Assembly: GCA_050485745.1 (NCBI GenBank)
Contig: JBJHBY010000137.1
Span: forward strand, 1-9,672
Length of the DNA: 9,672 nucleotides
Source of the DNA: JBJHBY01 sp050485745
GTDB lineage: Bacteria > Pseudomonadota > Gammaproteobacteria > Pseudomonadales > CAMLJR01
Reading direction: 5' to 3'
Positions 1 through 6,786 of this stretch are shown piece after piece. A program made the position numbers and the translations under genes. Every line of letters starts with the position of its first letter. The first letter of the stretch is position 1. Below the pieces are notes generated by a model. It saw only the letters and a program-made list of their open reading frames with translations, searched no databases and had not been told where the DNA came from.

Positions 1-804
1 CCACTTGATCGAGTCCCCCGGGTCGCGGCGGTTACCGGCAACCCGCGGATTCGCAACCGCTCCACCCTGCTGGGTAAGGTGCAGGTCGGTGAATTCTCAT
101 CCATCGTTGGCCTGATCAAGCGTGCCCAGCGCATCTATGGCCGCGTGTTCACGGTTTCCGGCGTGGTGACTGCATTCCGGCGCAGCGCCCTGCACCAGGT
201 GGGCTACTGGAGCACGGATATTGTCACCGACGACATCGATATCAGTTGGCGCCTGCAACTGGATCACTGGGATATCCGCTACGAGCCCAATGCCCTGTGC
301 TGGATCCTGATGCCGGAGACCTATCGCGGCCTGTGGCGGCAGCGTCTGCGCTGGGCCCTGGGCGGTGTGGAAACGGCGGTGCGCTACTTTCCCGAACTGT
401 TGTCCTGGCGCAAACGGCGCATGTGGATGGTGTTTGCCGAGTACCTGACCTCGCTGGTCTGGAGCTTTGTGCTGGGTGCCATCATCATCCTCTGGGCACT
501 GGGCAAGTTCGTGGCCCTGCCGGAGCAACTGACGGTGCCCAGCCTGATTCCCGGCTGGCACGGCGTGGTGCTGGCCAGTACCTGCTTGCTGCAGTTCTTT
601 GTCAGCCTGTTGATCGATTCGCGCTATGAGAAGGGGCTGCTGCGCAATTACTTCTGGATGATCTGGTATCCGCTGGCATTCTGGCTGATCAATGTACTGA
701 CCAACCTGGCGGCGGTACCGATGGCGCTGATCAAGAAGGCCGGGCGTCGCGGCAGCTGGAACAGTCCGGACCGGGGGTTGCGCGAAGAGGGGACACAGCC
801 GTGA
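1..804 (+). CDS. pgaC: Poly-beta-1,6-N-acetylglucosamine synthase PgaC, 3' part (5' end outside window)
   Basis: This is the C-terminal 267 residues of a processive family 2 glycosyltransferase. The family polymerises UDP-GlcNAc into poly-beta-1,6-GlcNAc (PNAG) at the inner membrane and works with PgaD. The frame is open from base 1, and the reading before the first internal start (VTGNPRIRNRSTLLGK, from about base 31) matches PgaC, so the gene is cut by the window edge. Visible GT2 motifs are TDDID at bases 226-240 (the catalytic-base TED/TDD motif) and QRLRW at 340-354 (the QxxRW acceptor and product motif). Hydrophobic segments follow at about 430-510, 550-625 and 640-740. The end carries the SPDRGL motif also seen at the E. 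coli PgaC C-terminus. The stop overlaps the pgaD start by GTGA. The N-terminal membrane helices and the first aspartate motifs lie upstream, and pgaA and pgaB would be expected there too. The identification rests on near-continuous remembered similarity to E. coli PgaC (about 440 aa). Confidence 0.95.
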   Translation, partial: PLDRVPRVAAVTGNPRIRNRSTLLGKVQVGEFSSIVGLIKRAQRIYGRVFTVSGVVTAFRRSALHQVGYWSTDIVTDDIDISWRLQLDHWDIRYEPNALCWILMPETYRGLWRQRLRWALGGVETAVRYFPELLSWRKRRMWMVFAEYLTSLVWSFVLGAIIILWALGKFVALPEQLTVPSLIPGWHGVVLASTCLLQFFVSLLIDSRYEKGLLRNYFWMIWYPLAFWLINVLTNLAAVPMALIKKAGRRGSWNSPDRGLREEGTQP

Positions 805-1298
805 ATGCCGACGAAATGATCATCGACAGTCCGCGCCTGGTCAGGCCCGGGCAGAAGCTCACTGCCTGGGGGGTGACCCTGCTGTTCTGGGGCATGCTGT
901 TGTATCTGTGGCAGCCCCTGATCAGCCTGCTGGCCTGGGGTGTCAACATCCGCCTGTTCTACAGCCACATGATCATCCTCGGGGGCTACCAGGCGTTTGT
1001 TGAGCTGCTGGCGTTCTACGGGCTGGTCATCCTCTGTTTGTCGGGCGCCCTGCTGGTATGGGCGCGGGTGCAGCAGTGGCGTTTTCGCGGCGTGGAGCGG
1101 CGGCAGCAGCGGGCGGTGGTGCCTCTGGACGAGATGGCGTCCCGGTTTGCGCTGGACGTCGGGCCGTTGCAGGCGGCGCGGGTTGCGCGGCGTCTGCGGG
1201 TGCGGTTGGCGGCGGATGGACGTGTGGCGGAACTTGAACGCTTGTCCGAACCAGTGTCGGGATCCTTGACGATCGACCAGAATGTCTCGCGGGGCTGA
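801..1298 (+). CDS. pgaD: PNAG synthase accessory subunit PgaD
   Basis: This is a 165-residue small inner-membrane protein. In E. coli, PgaD binds PgaC and is needed for PNAG polymerisation; cyclic-di-GMP activates the pair. It starts at a GTG that overlaps the pgaC stop (GTGA), which suggests translational coupling. The N-terminal MIIDSP is typical of PgaD. Two transmembrane helices are visible at residues about 21-46 and 64-88, followed by a basic cytoplasmic tail (WRFRGVERRQQR). The tail is longer than in E. coli PgaD (137 aa) and low in recognisable motifs. Sequence conservation in this family is poor, so the call leans on position after pgaC, size and the two-helix topology. I see no intrinsic terminator directly after the stop. 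Confidence 0.88.
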   Translation: MNADEMIIDSPRLVRPGQKLTAWGVTLLFWGMLLYLWQPLISLLAWGVNIRLFYSHMIILGGYQAFVELLAFYGLVILCLSGALLVWARVQQWRFRGVERRQQRAVVPLDEMASRFALDVGPLQAARVARRLRVRLAADGRVAELERLSEPVSGSLTIDQNVSRG

Positions 1299-1335
1299 TT
1301 TCCTACTCGTTTGTTTCAATTTGATTTTTATAAAT

Positions 1336-1380
1336 CGGCCCCATTTTTGCTTGTGGCAATAATGTGACCAATTTGGGCCG
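1336..1380. repeat. Inverted repeat CGGCCC...GGGCCG in the leader region of the lectin-like gene
   Basis: CGGCCC at 1336-1341 is exactly complementary to GGGCCG at 1375-1380, separated by 33 bases of AT-richer sequence. It lies in the 174-bp gap between pgaD (ends 1298) and the lectin-like gene (starts 1473). No T-run follows, so it is not an ordinary intrinsic terminator. It could be an operator, an RNA hairpin, or chance in a GC-rich genome. An AT-rich tract with TATAAA at 1329-1334 lies just before it but has no good -35 partner. Confidence 0.3.
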
Positions 1381-1472
1381 CTTTCGGGTCCGGAAGTTGA
1401 CGCAGCTGCCATCAACCCCCGGGCTAATCGCAGCGAGCCATTACCCTGTTTCAGACATTCAGTGAGGTTTCG

Positions 1473-2117
1473 ATGAAACGCCAAACCCTGACTTTTCTGG
1501 CCACCCTGCTGCTGGCGGGCGCCGTTCAGGCTGCCCCGGTGGTGATCAACACTGACGTGGAGTCCACGGACAACCTGTTTTTCAGCGACTGGGGTCACTG
1601 GTGGACCGGGGTCGAGGATGAGGCCCTGGGTGAGGGGACTCCTGCCAGTGCTGTCAACTGGGCCTTCAATGGTGGCGACAGCCTGCACATTACCGCCAGC
1701 GGCTGGGTCGTCGACGACGGCCCGTTTTCCACCAACCCCGCTGGCCAGTACCTGCCCGACGCCGCCTGCCAGCCGGACTGTACCTTCCAGGATGGCTTCT
1801 TCCGCAACCTGCCGGTGTACTCGCTGATCGGTGTCTGGAGCACCAGCCCGGATGCGATCATCCCCATCACCGAAAACCCTCTGACCCTGACCGCGCCCTT
1901 CTTCATTGGCCTGGAGGCGTGGCTGACGGTGCCGCAGGGCTTTGGCGAACTGTACCTGTTCCTGGCCAACAACGACGGCTATTTTGCCGACAACAGCGGC
2001 AGCTACCAGGTGTCGATTGCGCTGACACCCATCCCGCGGCCCGCCGCGGCCTGGTTTATGCTCAGCGCGCTGGCCAGCCTGCTCGGCTGGCGCCGCCTGA
2101 GCCGCCGTACAGCCTGA
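1473..2117 (+). CDS. Secreted PA-IL (LecA)-like lectin-domain protein with PEP-CTERM/VPLPA-type sorting tail
   Basis: This 214-residue protein starts at an ATG preceded by GTGAGG (1463-1468). Residues 1-20 form a Sec signal peptide (MKRQ, hydrophobic core, VQA|AP cleavage). Residues about 60-182 line up with Pseudomonas aeruginosa LecA (PA-IL, a calcium-dependent galactose lectin). GDSLHITASGWVVDDGP (68-84) corresponds to LecA GDVITIVAAGWASYGP; LPD (94-96) to HPD; IPIT (130-133) to IPVN; and NNDGYFADNSGSYQVSI (166-182) to the calcium and sugar loop ending NNSGSFSVNI. By that alignment LecA Asn108 is kept, Asn107 is Asp173 and Asp100 is Asn166, so calcium binding is plausible but sugar preference is open. 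Residues 186-212 form a C-terminal sorting signal: a PIPRPAAAW motif, a hydrophobic helix, then WRRLSRR. Exosortase-type systems process such tails and are tied to exopolysaccharide production. The gene follows pgaCD by 174 bp and probably has its own promoter. Family similarity is from memory, not a search. Confidence 0.75.
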   Translation: MKRQTLTFLATLLLAGAVQAAPVVINTDVESTDNLFFSDWGHWWTGVEDEALGEGTPASAVNWAFNGGDSLHITASGWVVDDGPFSTNPAGQYLPDAACQPDCTFQDGFFRNLPVYSLIGVWSTSPDAIIPITENPLTLTAPFFIGLEAWLTVPQGFGELYLFLANNDGYFADNSGSYQVSIALTPIPRPAAAWFMLSALASLLGWRRLSRRTA

Positions 2118-2131
2118 GCGTCACCCATGGG

Positions 2132-2179
2132 AGGCTGGGTTAGCGCAAGCGCGTAACCCGGCGCTCCCGCTCAACCCGC
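2132..2179. repeat. Palindromic intergenic repeat, copy 1
   Basis: The core reads GGCTGGGTTAGCGC, AA, GCGCGTAACCC. GGGTTA pairs with TAACCC, and GCGC pairs with GCGC with one bulged G. A conserved tail (GCTCCCGCTCAA) follows the stem. Copy 2 begins 72 bases later. GGGTTAGCGC...GCGCGTAACCC palindromes recur between genes in many gammaproteobacterial genomes (general knowledge, REP-like). It lies between the convergent lectin-like gene and lpxH, where a strong hairpin could protect mRNA ends or act as a weak terminator. Confidence 0.85.
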
Positions 2180-2203
2180 ACAAGCAAATGAAATCAGCGT
2201 CGT

Positions 2204-2253
2204 AGGCTGGGTTAGCGCGCAAGCGCGTAACCCAGCGTTCCCACTCAAGCTGC
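2204..2253. repeat. Palindromic intergenic repeat, copy 2, overlapping the lpxH stop codon
   Basis: This copy has the better stem. GCTGGGTTA (2206-2214) pairs exactly with TAACCCAGC (2228-2236), and inside it CGCGC (2216-2220) pairs with GCGCG (2223-2227) around AA, with one bulged G. It has two more bases in the inner stem than copy 1. The shared tail (GTTCCCACTCAA here) continues into the 3' end of lpxH, so the TGA stop (2245-2247 on the minus strand) and the last two alanine codons lie inside the repeat unit. Confidence 0.87.
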
Positions 2254-3009
2254 GACAGAAAACGAAACCAGCTCGATCTCTCCCCTGTCGTCGGCCTGCA
2301 GATACCAGCCGCGCGTCCCCCAATCCCCCAGTACCCAGCGTTGCCCCGACACCGAGGGCAGGTTCACATCGTGCATTGCGGGGCGGTGGGTATGACCGTG
2401 GATCAGGGTGCTCACCCCGGCATCCCGCATGACCTTGCAGACCTCTTCCGGGGTGACGTCCATGATATTGTCGGCCTTGTTCGCGGCGGCCTCGCGGCTG
2501 CGCTGACGCAGATTCAGGGCAATGGCGCGGCGTTCTTCCAGGGGGCGTGCCAGCATTTGCCGCTGCCAGGCGGGCTCGCGCACCTGGCGGCGAAACGCCT
2601 GGTATTCACTGTCGCGGGTGCACAGGCTGTCGCCATGCAACAGCAGGGTGGGGCGGCCATACAGGTCGATGACACAGGATCCCGGCAGCAGGCGCGCACC
2701 GGTGCGCTCCTCGAAGCCCTGTCCAAGCAGAAAATCGCGGTTGCCATGCATGACCGACACGGAGGTGCCGGCGCGGGTCAGCGCGGCGATGGGCTGCAGG
2801 CAGTCCCACAGCCAGTCCGCATCATCATCGTCGCCAACCCAGGCCTCGAACAGATCACCGAGAATGTAGAGGTGCTCGCAGCCATGCGCCCGTTGCGCGA
2901 TGAAGCGCCGGAAGCCGGCAATCAGTGCCGGCTGTTCCGGGCACAGGTGCAGGTCGGCGACAAACAGGCACTCCTTGCGCGCCGTGCAACCTGGGGCGGT
3001 GACACTCAT
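2245..3009 (-). CDS. lpxH: UDP-2,3-diacylglucosamine diphosphatase LpxH
   Basis: LpxH hydrolyses UDP-2,3-diacylglucosamine to lipid X (2,3-diacylglucosamine 1-phosphate) and UMP, the fourth step of lipid A synthesis, at the inner face of the cytoplasmic membrane. All calcineurin-like metallophosphatase motifs are present: DLHL (19-22), GDLFEAW (51-57), GNRDF (89-93), HGD (125-127) and HGHTHRP (204-210). These supply the dimanganese ligands. The LpxH-typical KADNIMDV segment is at 178-185. Length is 254 residues against 240 in E. coli; the N-terminus carries about ten extra residues before the first strand. No alternative start lies between the chosen ATG and the core. The start overlaps the ppiB stop as TGATG, so the two are translationally coupled. 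The last two codons and the stop lie within an intergenic repeat unit, which may have altered the native C-terminus. Confidence 0.97.
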   Translation of the reverse strand: MSVTAPGCTARKECLFVADLHLCPEQPALIAGFRRFIAQRAHGCEHLYILGDLFEAWVGDDDDADWLWDCLQPIAALTRAGTSVSVMHGNRDFLLGQGFEERTGARLLPGSCVIDLYGRPTLLLHGDSLCTRDSEYQAFRRQVREPAWQRQMLARPLEERRAIALNLRQRSREAAANKADNIMDVTPEEVCKVMRDAGVSTLIHGHTHRPAMHDVNLPSVSGQRWVLGDWGTRGWYLQADDRGEIELVSFSVAA

Positions 3010-3518
3010 CAGCGTGCGGGAATCTCTCCACTGACCACGGCCTGCTCGATGACTACGGGCTCCGCGGGGACATCCTGGTGGCCACCGCGGCTGGTGGTGG
3101 GGGTGCCCTTGATGCGCTCGACCACGTCGAGGCCGGCGGTAACCCGGCCGAAAACGGCGTAGCCCCAGCCCTGGCTGGTCTTGGCGGTGTGGTTGAGGAA
3201 GTTGTTATCGGCGACGTTGATGAAGAACTGCGCCGTGGCGGAGTTCGGGTCCATGGTGCGGGCCATGGCGATGGTGCCGGTGGCGTTGCTCAGACCGTTG
3301 TCCGCTTCGTTGGCAATCGGCTCGCGGGTCTTCTTCTGCACCATGTCGGTGGTGAAGCCACCTCCCTGGATCATGAAGCCGTCGATCACCCGGTGGAAGA
3401 TGGTGCCGTCATAGAATCCGTCCTGAACATATTGCAGGAAGTTGGCTGCCGTCGCCGGTGCCTTGTCGAAATCGAGCTCGAGGGTGATGTCGCCGTGGTT
3501 GGTCTTGAGTGTGATCAT
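3009..3518 (-). CDS. ppiB: Peptidyl-prolyl cis-trans isomerase B (cytoplasmic cyclophilin)
   Basis: This is a 169-residue cyclophilin that speeds cis-trans isomerisation of Xaa-Pro bonds. No signal peptide is present, so it is the cytoplasmic PpiB type and not periplasmic PpiA. The family signature is clear: FHRVIDGFMIQGGGF (41-55, with catalytic Arg43 and the Phe48 and Gln51 pocket), GTIAMART (about 81-88), SATAQFFINVADN (about 93-105) and GYAVFGRV. The size matches E. coli PpiB (164 aa). The start is preceded by a weak GGTGA only three bases away, so initiation may be modest. It is the first gene of a two-gene unit with lpxH (TGATG junction), divergent from glnS. The ppiB-lpxH pair beside glnS-cysS is a conserved gammaproteobacterial arrangement. 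Confidence 0.97.
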   Translation of the reverse strand: MITLKTNHGDITLELDFDKAPATAANFLQYVQDGFYDGTIFHRVIDGFMIQGGGFTTDMVQKKTREPIANEADNGLSNATGTIAMARTMDPNSATAQFFINVADNNFLNHTAKTSQGWGYAVFGRVTAGLDVVERIKGTPTTSRGGHQDVPAEPVVIEQAVVSGEIPAR

Positions 3519-3556
3519 GGGTCACCGTGTGCGTGCTGGAGGCGAGTGGAAACCGC

Positions 3557-3562
3557 TATAAT
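3557..3562 (+). promoter_or_regulatory. Probable glnS promoter, perfect -10 TATAAT
   Basis: TATAAT at 3557-3562 is the only perfect sigma70 -10 box in the ppiB/glnS gap. At 17 bp upstream lies TGCTGG (3534-3539), a poor -35 match, so the promoter may rely on an activator or tolerate a weak -35. Transcription would begin near 3569, giving a leader of about 53 bases before the ATG at 3622. Confidence 0.6.
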
Positions 3563-3587
3563 AAGCGTTTTGCCCGGGCAGCGGAAA
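3558..3587 (-). promoter_or_regulatory. Possible ppiB promoter on the opposite strand
   Basis: Read on the minus strand, TATTAT (3563-3558) could be the -10 box, with TTCCGC or TTTCCG at 17-18 bp spacing as a weak -35. The start would fall near 3551, about 33 bases before the ppiB ATG. It shares its AT core with the glnS -10 box, so the two promoters would compete for the same bases. This is suggested mainly by position. Confidence 0.35.
3571..3580. promoter_or_regulatory. Perfect 10-bp palindrome TGCCCGGGCA, possible operator
   Basis: The palindrome lies just downstream of the predicted glnS start site and inside the predicted ppiB -35/-10 spacer. A protein bound here could affect both promoters. 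It contains a SmaI-type CCCGGG core, so chance in GC-rich DNA is a real alternative. Confidence 0.25.
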
Positions 3588-3621
3588 CCATGCCGTGCCC
3601 CGACCGGATGCCAGGATCACC

Positions 3622-5319
3622 ATGAGTCACACTGACGCCAAGTCGAGCGAACCCCGGCCAGCAGCCAACTTCCTGCGCGCCATCGTCGAGCAGGACCTGG
3701 CCGCGGGCAAGTATCCCGGGGGGGTCGTCACCCGCTTTCCGCCGGAGCCCAATGGCTATCTGCACATCGGCCATGCCAAGTCGATCTGCCTCAACTTTGG
3801 CCTGGCGGAACAGTTTGGCGGTCAGTGTAACCTGCGCTTCGATGACACCAACCCGGAAAAGGAAAACCAGGAGTACATCGACGCCATCCAGGAGGATGTC
3901 CGCTGGCTGGGTTTCCACTGGCAGGAGCCGCTGCGCCACGCCTCGGACTACTTCCAGCAGTTGTACGACTGGGCCGTGCACCTGATCCGCAACGGTGATG
4001 CCTACGTTTGTGAGCTTTCCGCGGAGCAGGCCAGTGAATATCGCGGCTGGGCCACACGGCCCGGGCGGGAGAGCCCCTGGCGGGCGCGCAGCGTCGAGGA
4101 AAATCTGGCGCGTTTCGAGCAGATGCGCAGTGGCGAGCTTGATGAGGGCAGTGCCGTACTGCGGGCGAAGATCGACATGGCGTCGCCCAATATGAACCTG
4201 CGCGACCCGATTCTCTACCGCATCCGCAAGGCCCATCACCACCAGACCGGTGACGCCTGGTGCATCTATCCAAGCTACGATTTCGCCCATGGCCAGTCGG
4301 ATGCCATCGAAGGGATCACCCACTCGATTTGCACCCTGGAGTTCCAGGACCACCGGCCTCTCTATGACTGGCTGCTGGAACGGCTGCCGGTGCCGGCGCG
4401 GCCGCGCCAGTATGAGTTCGCGCGGCTGAACCTGAATTACACCGTGACCAGCAAGCGCAAACTGAAGCAACTGGTCGACCAGGGCATCGTCACCGGCTGG
4501 GATGATCCGCGCATGCCGACCCTGGCGGGGCTGCGTCGCCGTGGCTACACCGCCGCGGCGATCCGGCGCTTCTGCGACATGATCGGCGTCAGCCGTGCCG
4601 ATGGCGTGGTCGACGTGGCGATGCTGGAGCACGCCATCCGCGAGGATCTCAACGACAACGCTCCCCGTGCCATGGCGGTGCTGGATCCGCTGCGGGTGGT
4701 GCTCACCAACCTGCCGGAGGACCACGCCGAGACCATGACTGCGCCGGTGCATCCGAATCGCCCGGAACTGGGTGAGCGGCAGCTGCCCTTCAGTCGCGAG
4801 CTGTATATCGATCGCGCTGATTTCAGCGAGGACAGCTCCCTGTCGCGCAAGAAATTCAAGCGCCTGGTCCTGGGGGAGTGGGTGCGCCTGCGCAGCGCCT
4901 ATGTGATTCGTGCCGATGAGGTGGTGCGCGATGACGACGGGCAGATCGTGGAACTGCGCGCCAGTGTGGTGCCCGGCACGGTGGGCGAGAACCCGCCGGA
5001 GGGCATCAGTCCACGCGGGGTGATTCACTGGGTGTGCGCCCGCGGTGGTCGTTGCGCCGAAGTGCGTCTGTACGATCGGCTGTTCCTGCACGAGGCGCCG
5101 GACCGTGGCGATGGTGATTTCCTGCAACATCTCAACCCTGAATCACTGCGGCAGGTGCAGGCCTGGGTGGAACCCGCGGCGGCCGATGCGGGGCCGGAGA
5201 GTGGCTTCCAGTTTGAGCGCGAGGGTTACTTCGTGGCGGATCGTCGCGAGCACAGCGCGCAGGCGCCGGTATTCAACCTGACCATTGGTCTGCGCGATAC
5301 CTGGAGCGGCAAGTCGTGA
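3622..5319 (+). CDS. glnS: Glutaminyl-tRNA synthetase
   Basis: This class I aminoacyl-tRNA synthetase charges tRNA-Gln with glutamine using ATP. I place the start at the ATG at 3622, preceded by AGGA (3613-3616) five bases away; the upstream in-frame GTG at 3595 lacks family-like sequence. That gives 565 residues (E. coli 554). The protein opens with NFLRAIVEQDL and RFPPEPNGYLHIGHAKSICL, where HIGH is residues 48-51, followed by RFDDTNP. The KMSKS-type loop is VTSKR (275-279), with Thr where E. coli has Met. The GITHSICTLEFQDHRPLYDW segment and the C-terminal anticodon-binding beta barrels (FEREGYF, GLRDTW at the end) are intact. The stop overlaps the cysS GTG start by four bases, so the two synthetases are co-translated. 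Confidence 0.98.
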   Translation: MSHTDAKSSEPRPAANFLRAIVEQDLAAGKYPGGVVTRFPPEPNGYLHIGHAKSICLNFGLAEQFGGQCNLRFDDTNPEKENQEYIDAIQEDVRWLGFHWQEPLRHASDYFQQLYDWAVHLIRNGDAYVCELSAEQASEYRGWATRPGRESPWRARSVEENLARFEQMRSGELDEGSAVLRAKIDMASPNMNLRDPILYRIRKAHHHQTGDAWCIYPSYDFAHGQSDAIEGITHSICTLEFQDHRPLYDWLLERLPVPARPRQYEFARLNLNYTVTSKRKLKQLVDQGIVTGWDDPRMPTLAGLRRRGYTAAAIRRFCDMIGVSRADGVVDVAMLEHAIREDLNDNAPRAMAVLDPLRVVLTNLPEDHAETMTAPVHPNRPELGERQLPFSRELYIDRADFSEDSSLSRKKFKRLVLGEWVRLRSAYVIRADEVVRDDDGQIVELRASVVPGTVGENPPEGISPRGVIHWVCARGGRCAEVRLYDRLFLHEAPDRGDGDFLQHLNPESLRQVQAWVEPAAADAGPESGFQFEREGYFVADRREHSAQAPVFNLTIGLRDTWSGKS

Positions 5320-6740
5320 GCCTGAAGATCCACAACACCCTCAGCCGGCGCAAGGAAACCTTCACCCCGATCAAAGGGAAACAGGTGCGCATGTACGTCT
5401 GCGGCATGACCGTCTACGACTACTGCCATCTCGGCCACGCCCGGGTGCTGGTGGCTTTCGATGTGATCGTGCGTTACCTGCGCGCCCGGGGCTACGATGT
5501 GACCTACGTGCGCAACATCACGGATGTCGATGACAAGATCCTGCGCCGGGCCCTGGAAAACAACGAAGAGTGGACGGCGCTGACGGAGCGTTTCATCCAG
5601 GCCATGCACGAGGACGAGGCCCGCCTCGGTGTACAGCGCCCGGATGACGAGCCCCGCGCCACCGGCCATATCGAGGACATGATTCGTCTGATCCAGGTGC
5701 TGGAGCAGAAGGGTTTTGCCTATCGCGCCGACAACGGCGATGTCTATTACGCGGTGAGTCGTTTTGCCGATTACGGCAAGCTCTCCGGGCGCAACCCCGA
5801 GGAGTTGCTGGCCGGCGCCCGGGTCGAGATCGGCGAGGCCAAGCGCGATCCGCGGGATTTTGCCCTGTGGAAGGCGGCCAAACCGGAGGAGGCCGCGGTG
5901 TGGGATTCCCCCTGGGGCCCGGGCCGCCCGGGCTGGCATATCGAGTGCTCGGCCATGTCGGGTTGCAAGCTGGGTGAAACCTTCGATATACACGGTGGCG
6001 GCCCCGACCTGCGCTTTCCCCACCATGAAAACGAGATCGCGCAGAGCGAGGCAGCGACCGGCAAGAAGTATGTGAACTACTGGATGCATGCCGGCGCGGT
6101 GCGCGTCGATGGCGAGAAGATGTCCAAGTCCCTGGGCAACTTCTTTACCATTCGCGAGATTCTCGCCCAGTACGATCCCGAGGTGGTGCGCTACCTGCTG
6201 ATCAGCAGCCATTACCGCAGCGAGATCGACTACTCCGTCGAGAGCCTGCAGGAGGCCCGCGCCGGGCTCGATCGCCTGTATCGTGGCCTGCAGCAACATG
6301 ACGACGTGGCGCCGGCGGCAGCGCAGCAGCTGGCCCTCAGTGCCTTCCATGACCGCTTCGTGCAGGCCATGGATGACGACTTCAATACCCGCGAAGCCCT
6401 GTCGGTTCTGTTCGACCTGGTGCGCGCCATCAACAGTGCGTCAGACGAAGCGGATGCACGACGTCTGGCGGGTGAACTGCGCGCGCTCGGCGCCATTCTG
6501 GGCATCCTTGGAAGCCGCGCGCAGGATTACTTCCAGCGGGCCCCGCGTACCGACGCTTCGGCGAGTGGCGAAGGTGATGCGGAGATGTCCGCGCAGCACA
6601 TCGAAGCCCTGATTGCCGAGCGTGCCGCCGCCAAGAAGGCCAGGGACTTTGCGCGTGCCGACGCCATTCGCGAGGAACTGGCCGCGGCCGGAGTGGTGCT
6701 TGAAGACAGCCGGGAAGGCACGCGCTGGCGGCGGGGTTGA
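5316..6740 (+). CDS. cysS: Cysteinyl-tRNA synthetase
   Basis: This class I synthetase attaches cysteine to tRNA-Cys. It starts at GTG inside the glnS stop (GTGA overlap) and reads MSLKIHNTLSRRKE, the usual CysS N-terminus. The 474 residues compare with 461 in E. coli. The zinc site that selects cysteine is complete: C29 in CGMTVYD, C211 in GWHIECS, H236 and E240 in HHENE. The HIGH motif appears as HLGH (38-41) and KMSKS is exact at 268-272. The C-terminal DALR and anticodon region is present, with a slightly longer Ala/Ser/Asp linker near residues 410-425. It is the last gene of the unit and is followed after 14 bases by a terminator. Confidence 0.98.
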   Translation: MSLKIHNTLSRRKETFTPIKGKQVRMYVCGMTVYDYCHLGHARVLVAFDVIVRYLRARGYDVTYVRNITDVDDKILRRALENNEEWTALTERFIQAMHEDEARLGVQRPDDEPRATGHIEDMIRLIQVLEQKGFAYRADNGDVYYAVSRFADYGKLSGRNPEELLAGARVEIGEAKRDPRDFALWKAAKPEEAAVWDSPWGPGRPGWHIECSAMSGCKLGETFDIHGGGPDLRFPHHENEIAQSEAATGKKYVNYWMHAGAVRVDGEKMSKSLGNFFTIREILAQYDPEVVRYLLISSHYRSEIDYSVESLQEARAGLDRLYRGLQQHDDVAPAAAQQLALSAFHDRFVQAMDDDFNTREALSVLFDLVRAINSASDEADARRLAGELRALGAILGILGSRAQDYFQRAPRTDASASGEGDAEMSAQHIEALIAERAAAKKARDFARADAIREELAAAGVVLEDSREGTRWRRG

Positions 6741-6754
6741 CTGCGAGTAACATC

Positions 6755-6779
6755 CCCGGCGTATTTCCGCTGGCTTTTT
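6755..6779 (+). terminator. Intrinsic terminator after cysS
   Basis: CCGGCG (6756-6761) pairs with CGCTGG (6768-6773) through six pairs including one G-U, with the loop TATTTC, followed by CTTTTT. It sits 15 bases past the cysS stop on the same strand, so it probably ends the glnS-cysS transcript. The stem is short and the U-run is five bases. Confidence 0.65.
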
Positions 6780-6786
6780 GCTAACG

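Noticed and set aside
1354..1368. Sigma54-like promoter TGGCAATAATGTGAC before the lectin-like gene
   Set aside because: The -24 half (TGGCA) fits and the spacing is right, but the essential -12 GC is AC, so the match is too weak to annotate.
648..1688. A 346-residue minus-strand open frame crossing pgaC, pgaD and the lectin-like gene
   Set aside because: It spans three features on the other strand, has a Gln/Pro/Arg-rich shadow composition and no supporting RBS or motif.
2132..2253. CRISPR array
   Set aside because: Only two repeat units are present, each is a long hairpin with a tail, and the short spacing is not a uniform spacer pattern.
3595..3621. Upstream GTG start for glnS
   Set aside because: It adds nine residues without GlnS similarity and lacks an RBS; the ATG at 3622 has AGGA at proper spacing.
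3556..5130. A 524-residue minus-strand open frame opposite glnS
   Set aside because: It lies entirely antisense to a fully conserved glnS, has no family motifs, and is a usual by-product of high third-position GC.
5226..6350. A 374-residue minus-strand open frame opposite cysS
   Set aside because: Antisense shadow of the conserved cysS frame with no recognisable domain.
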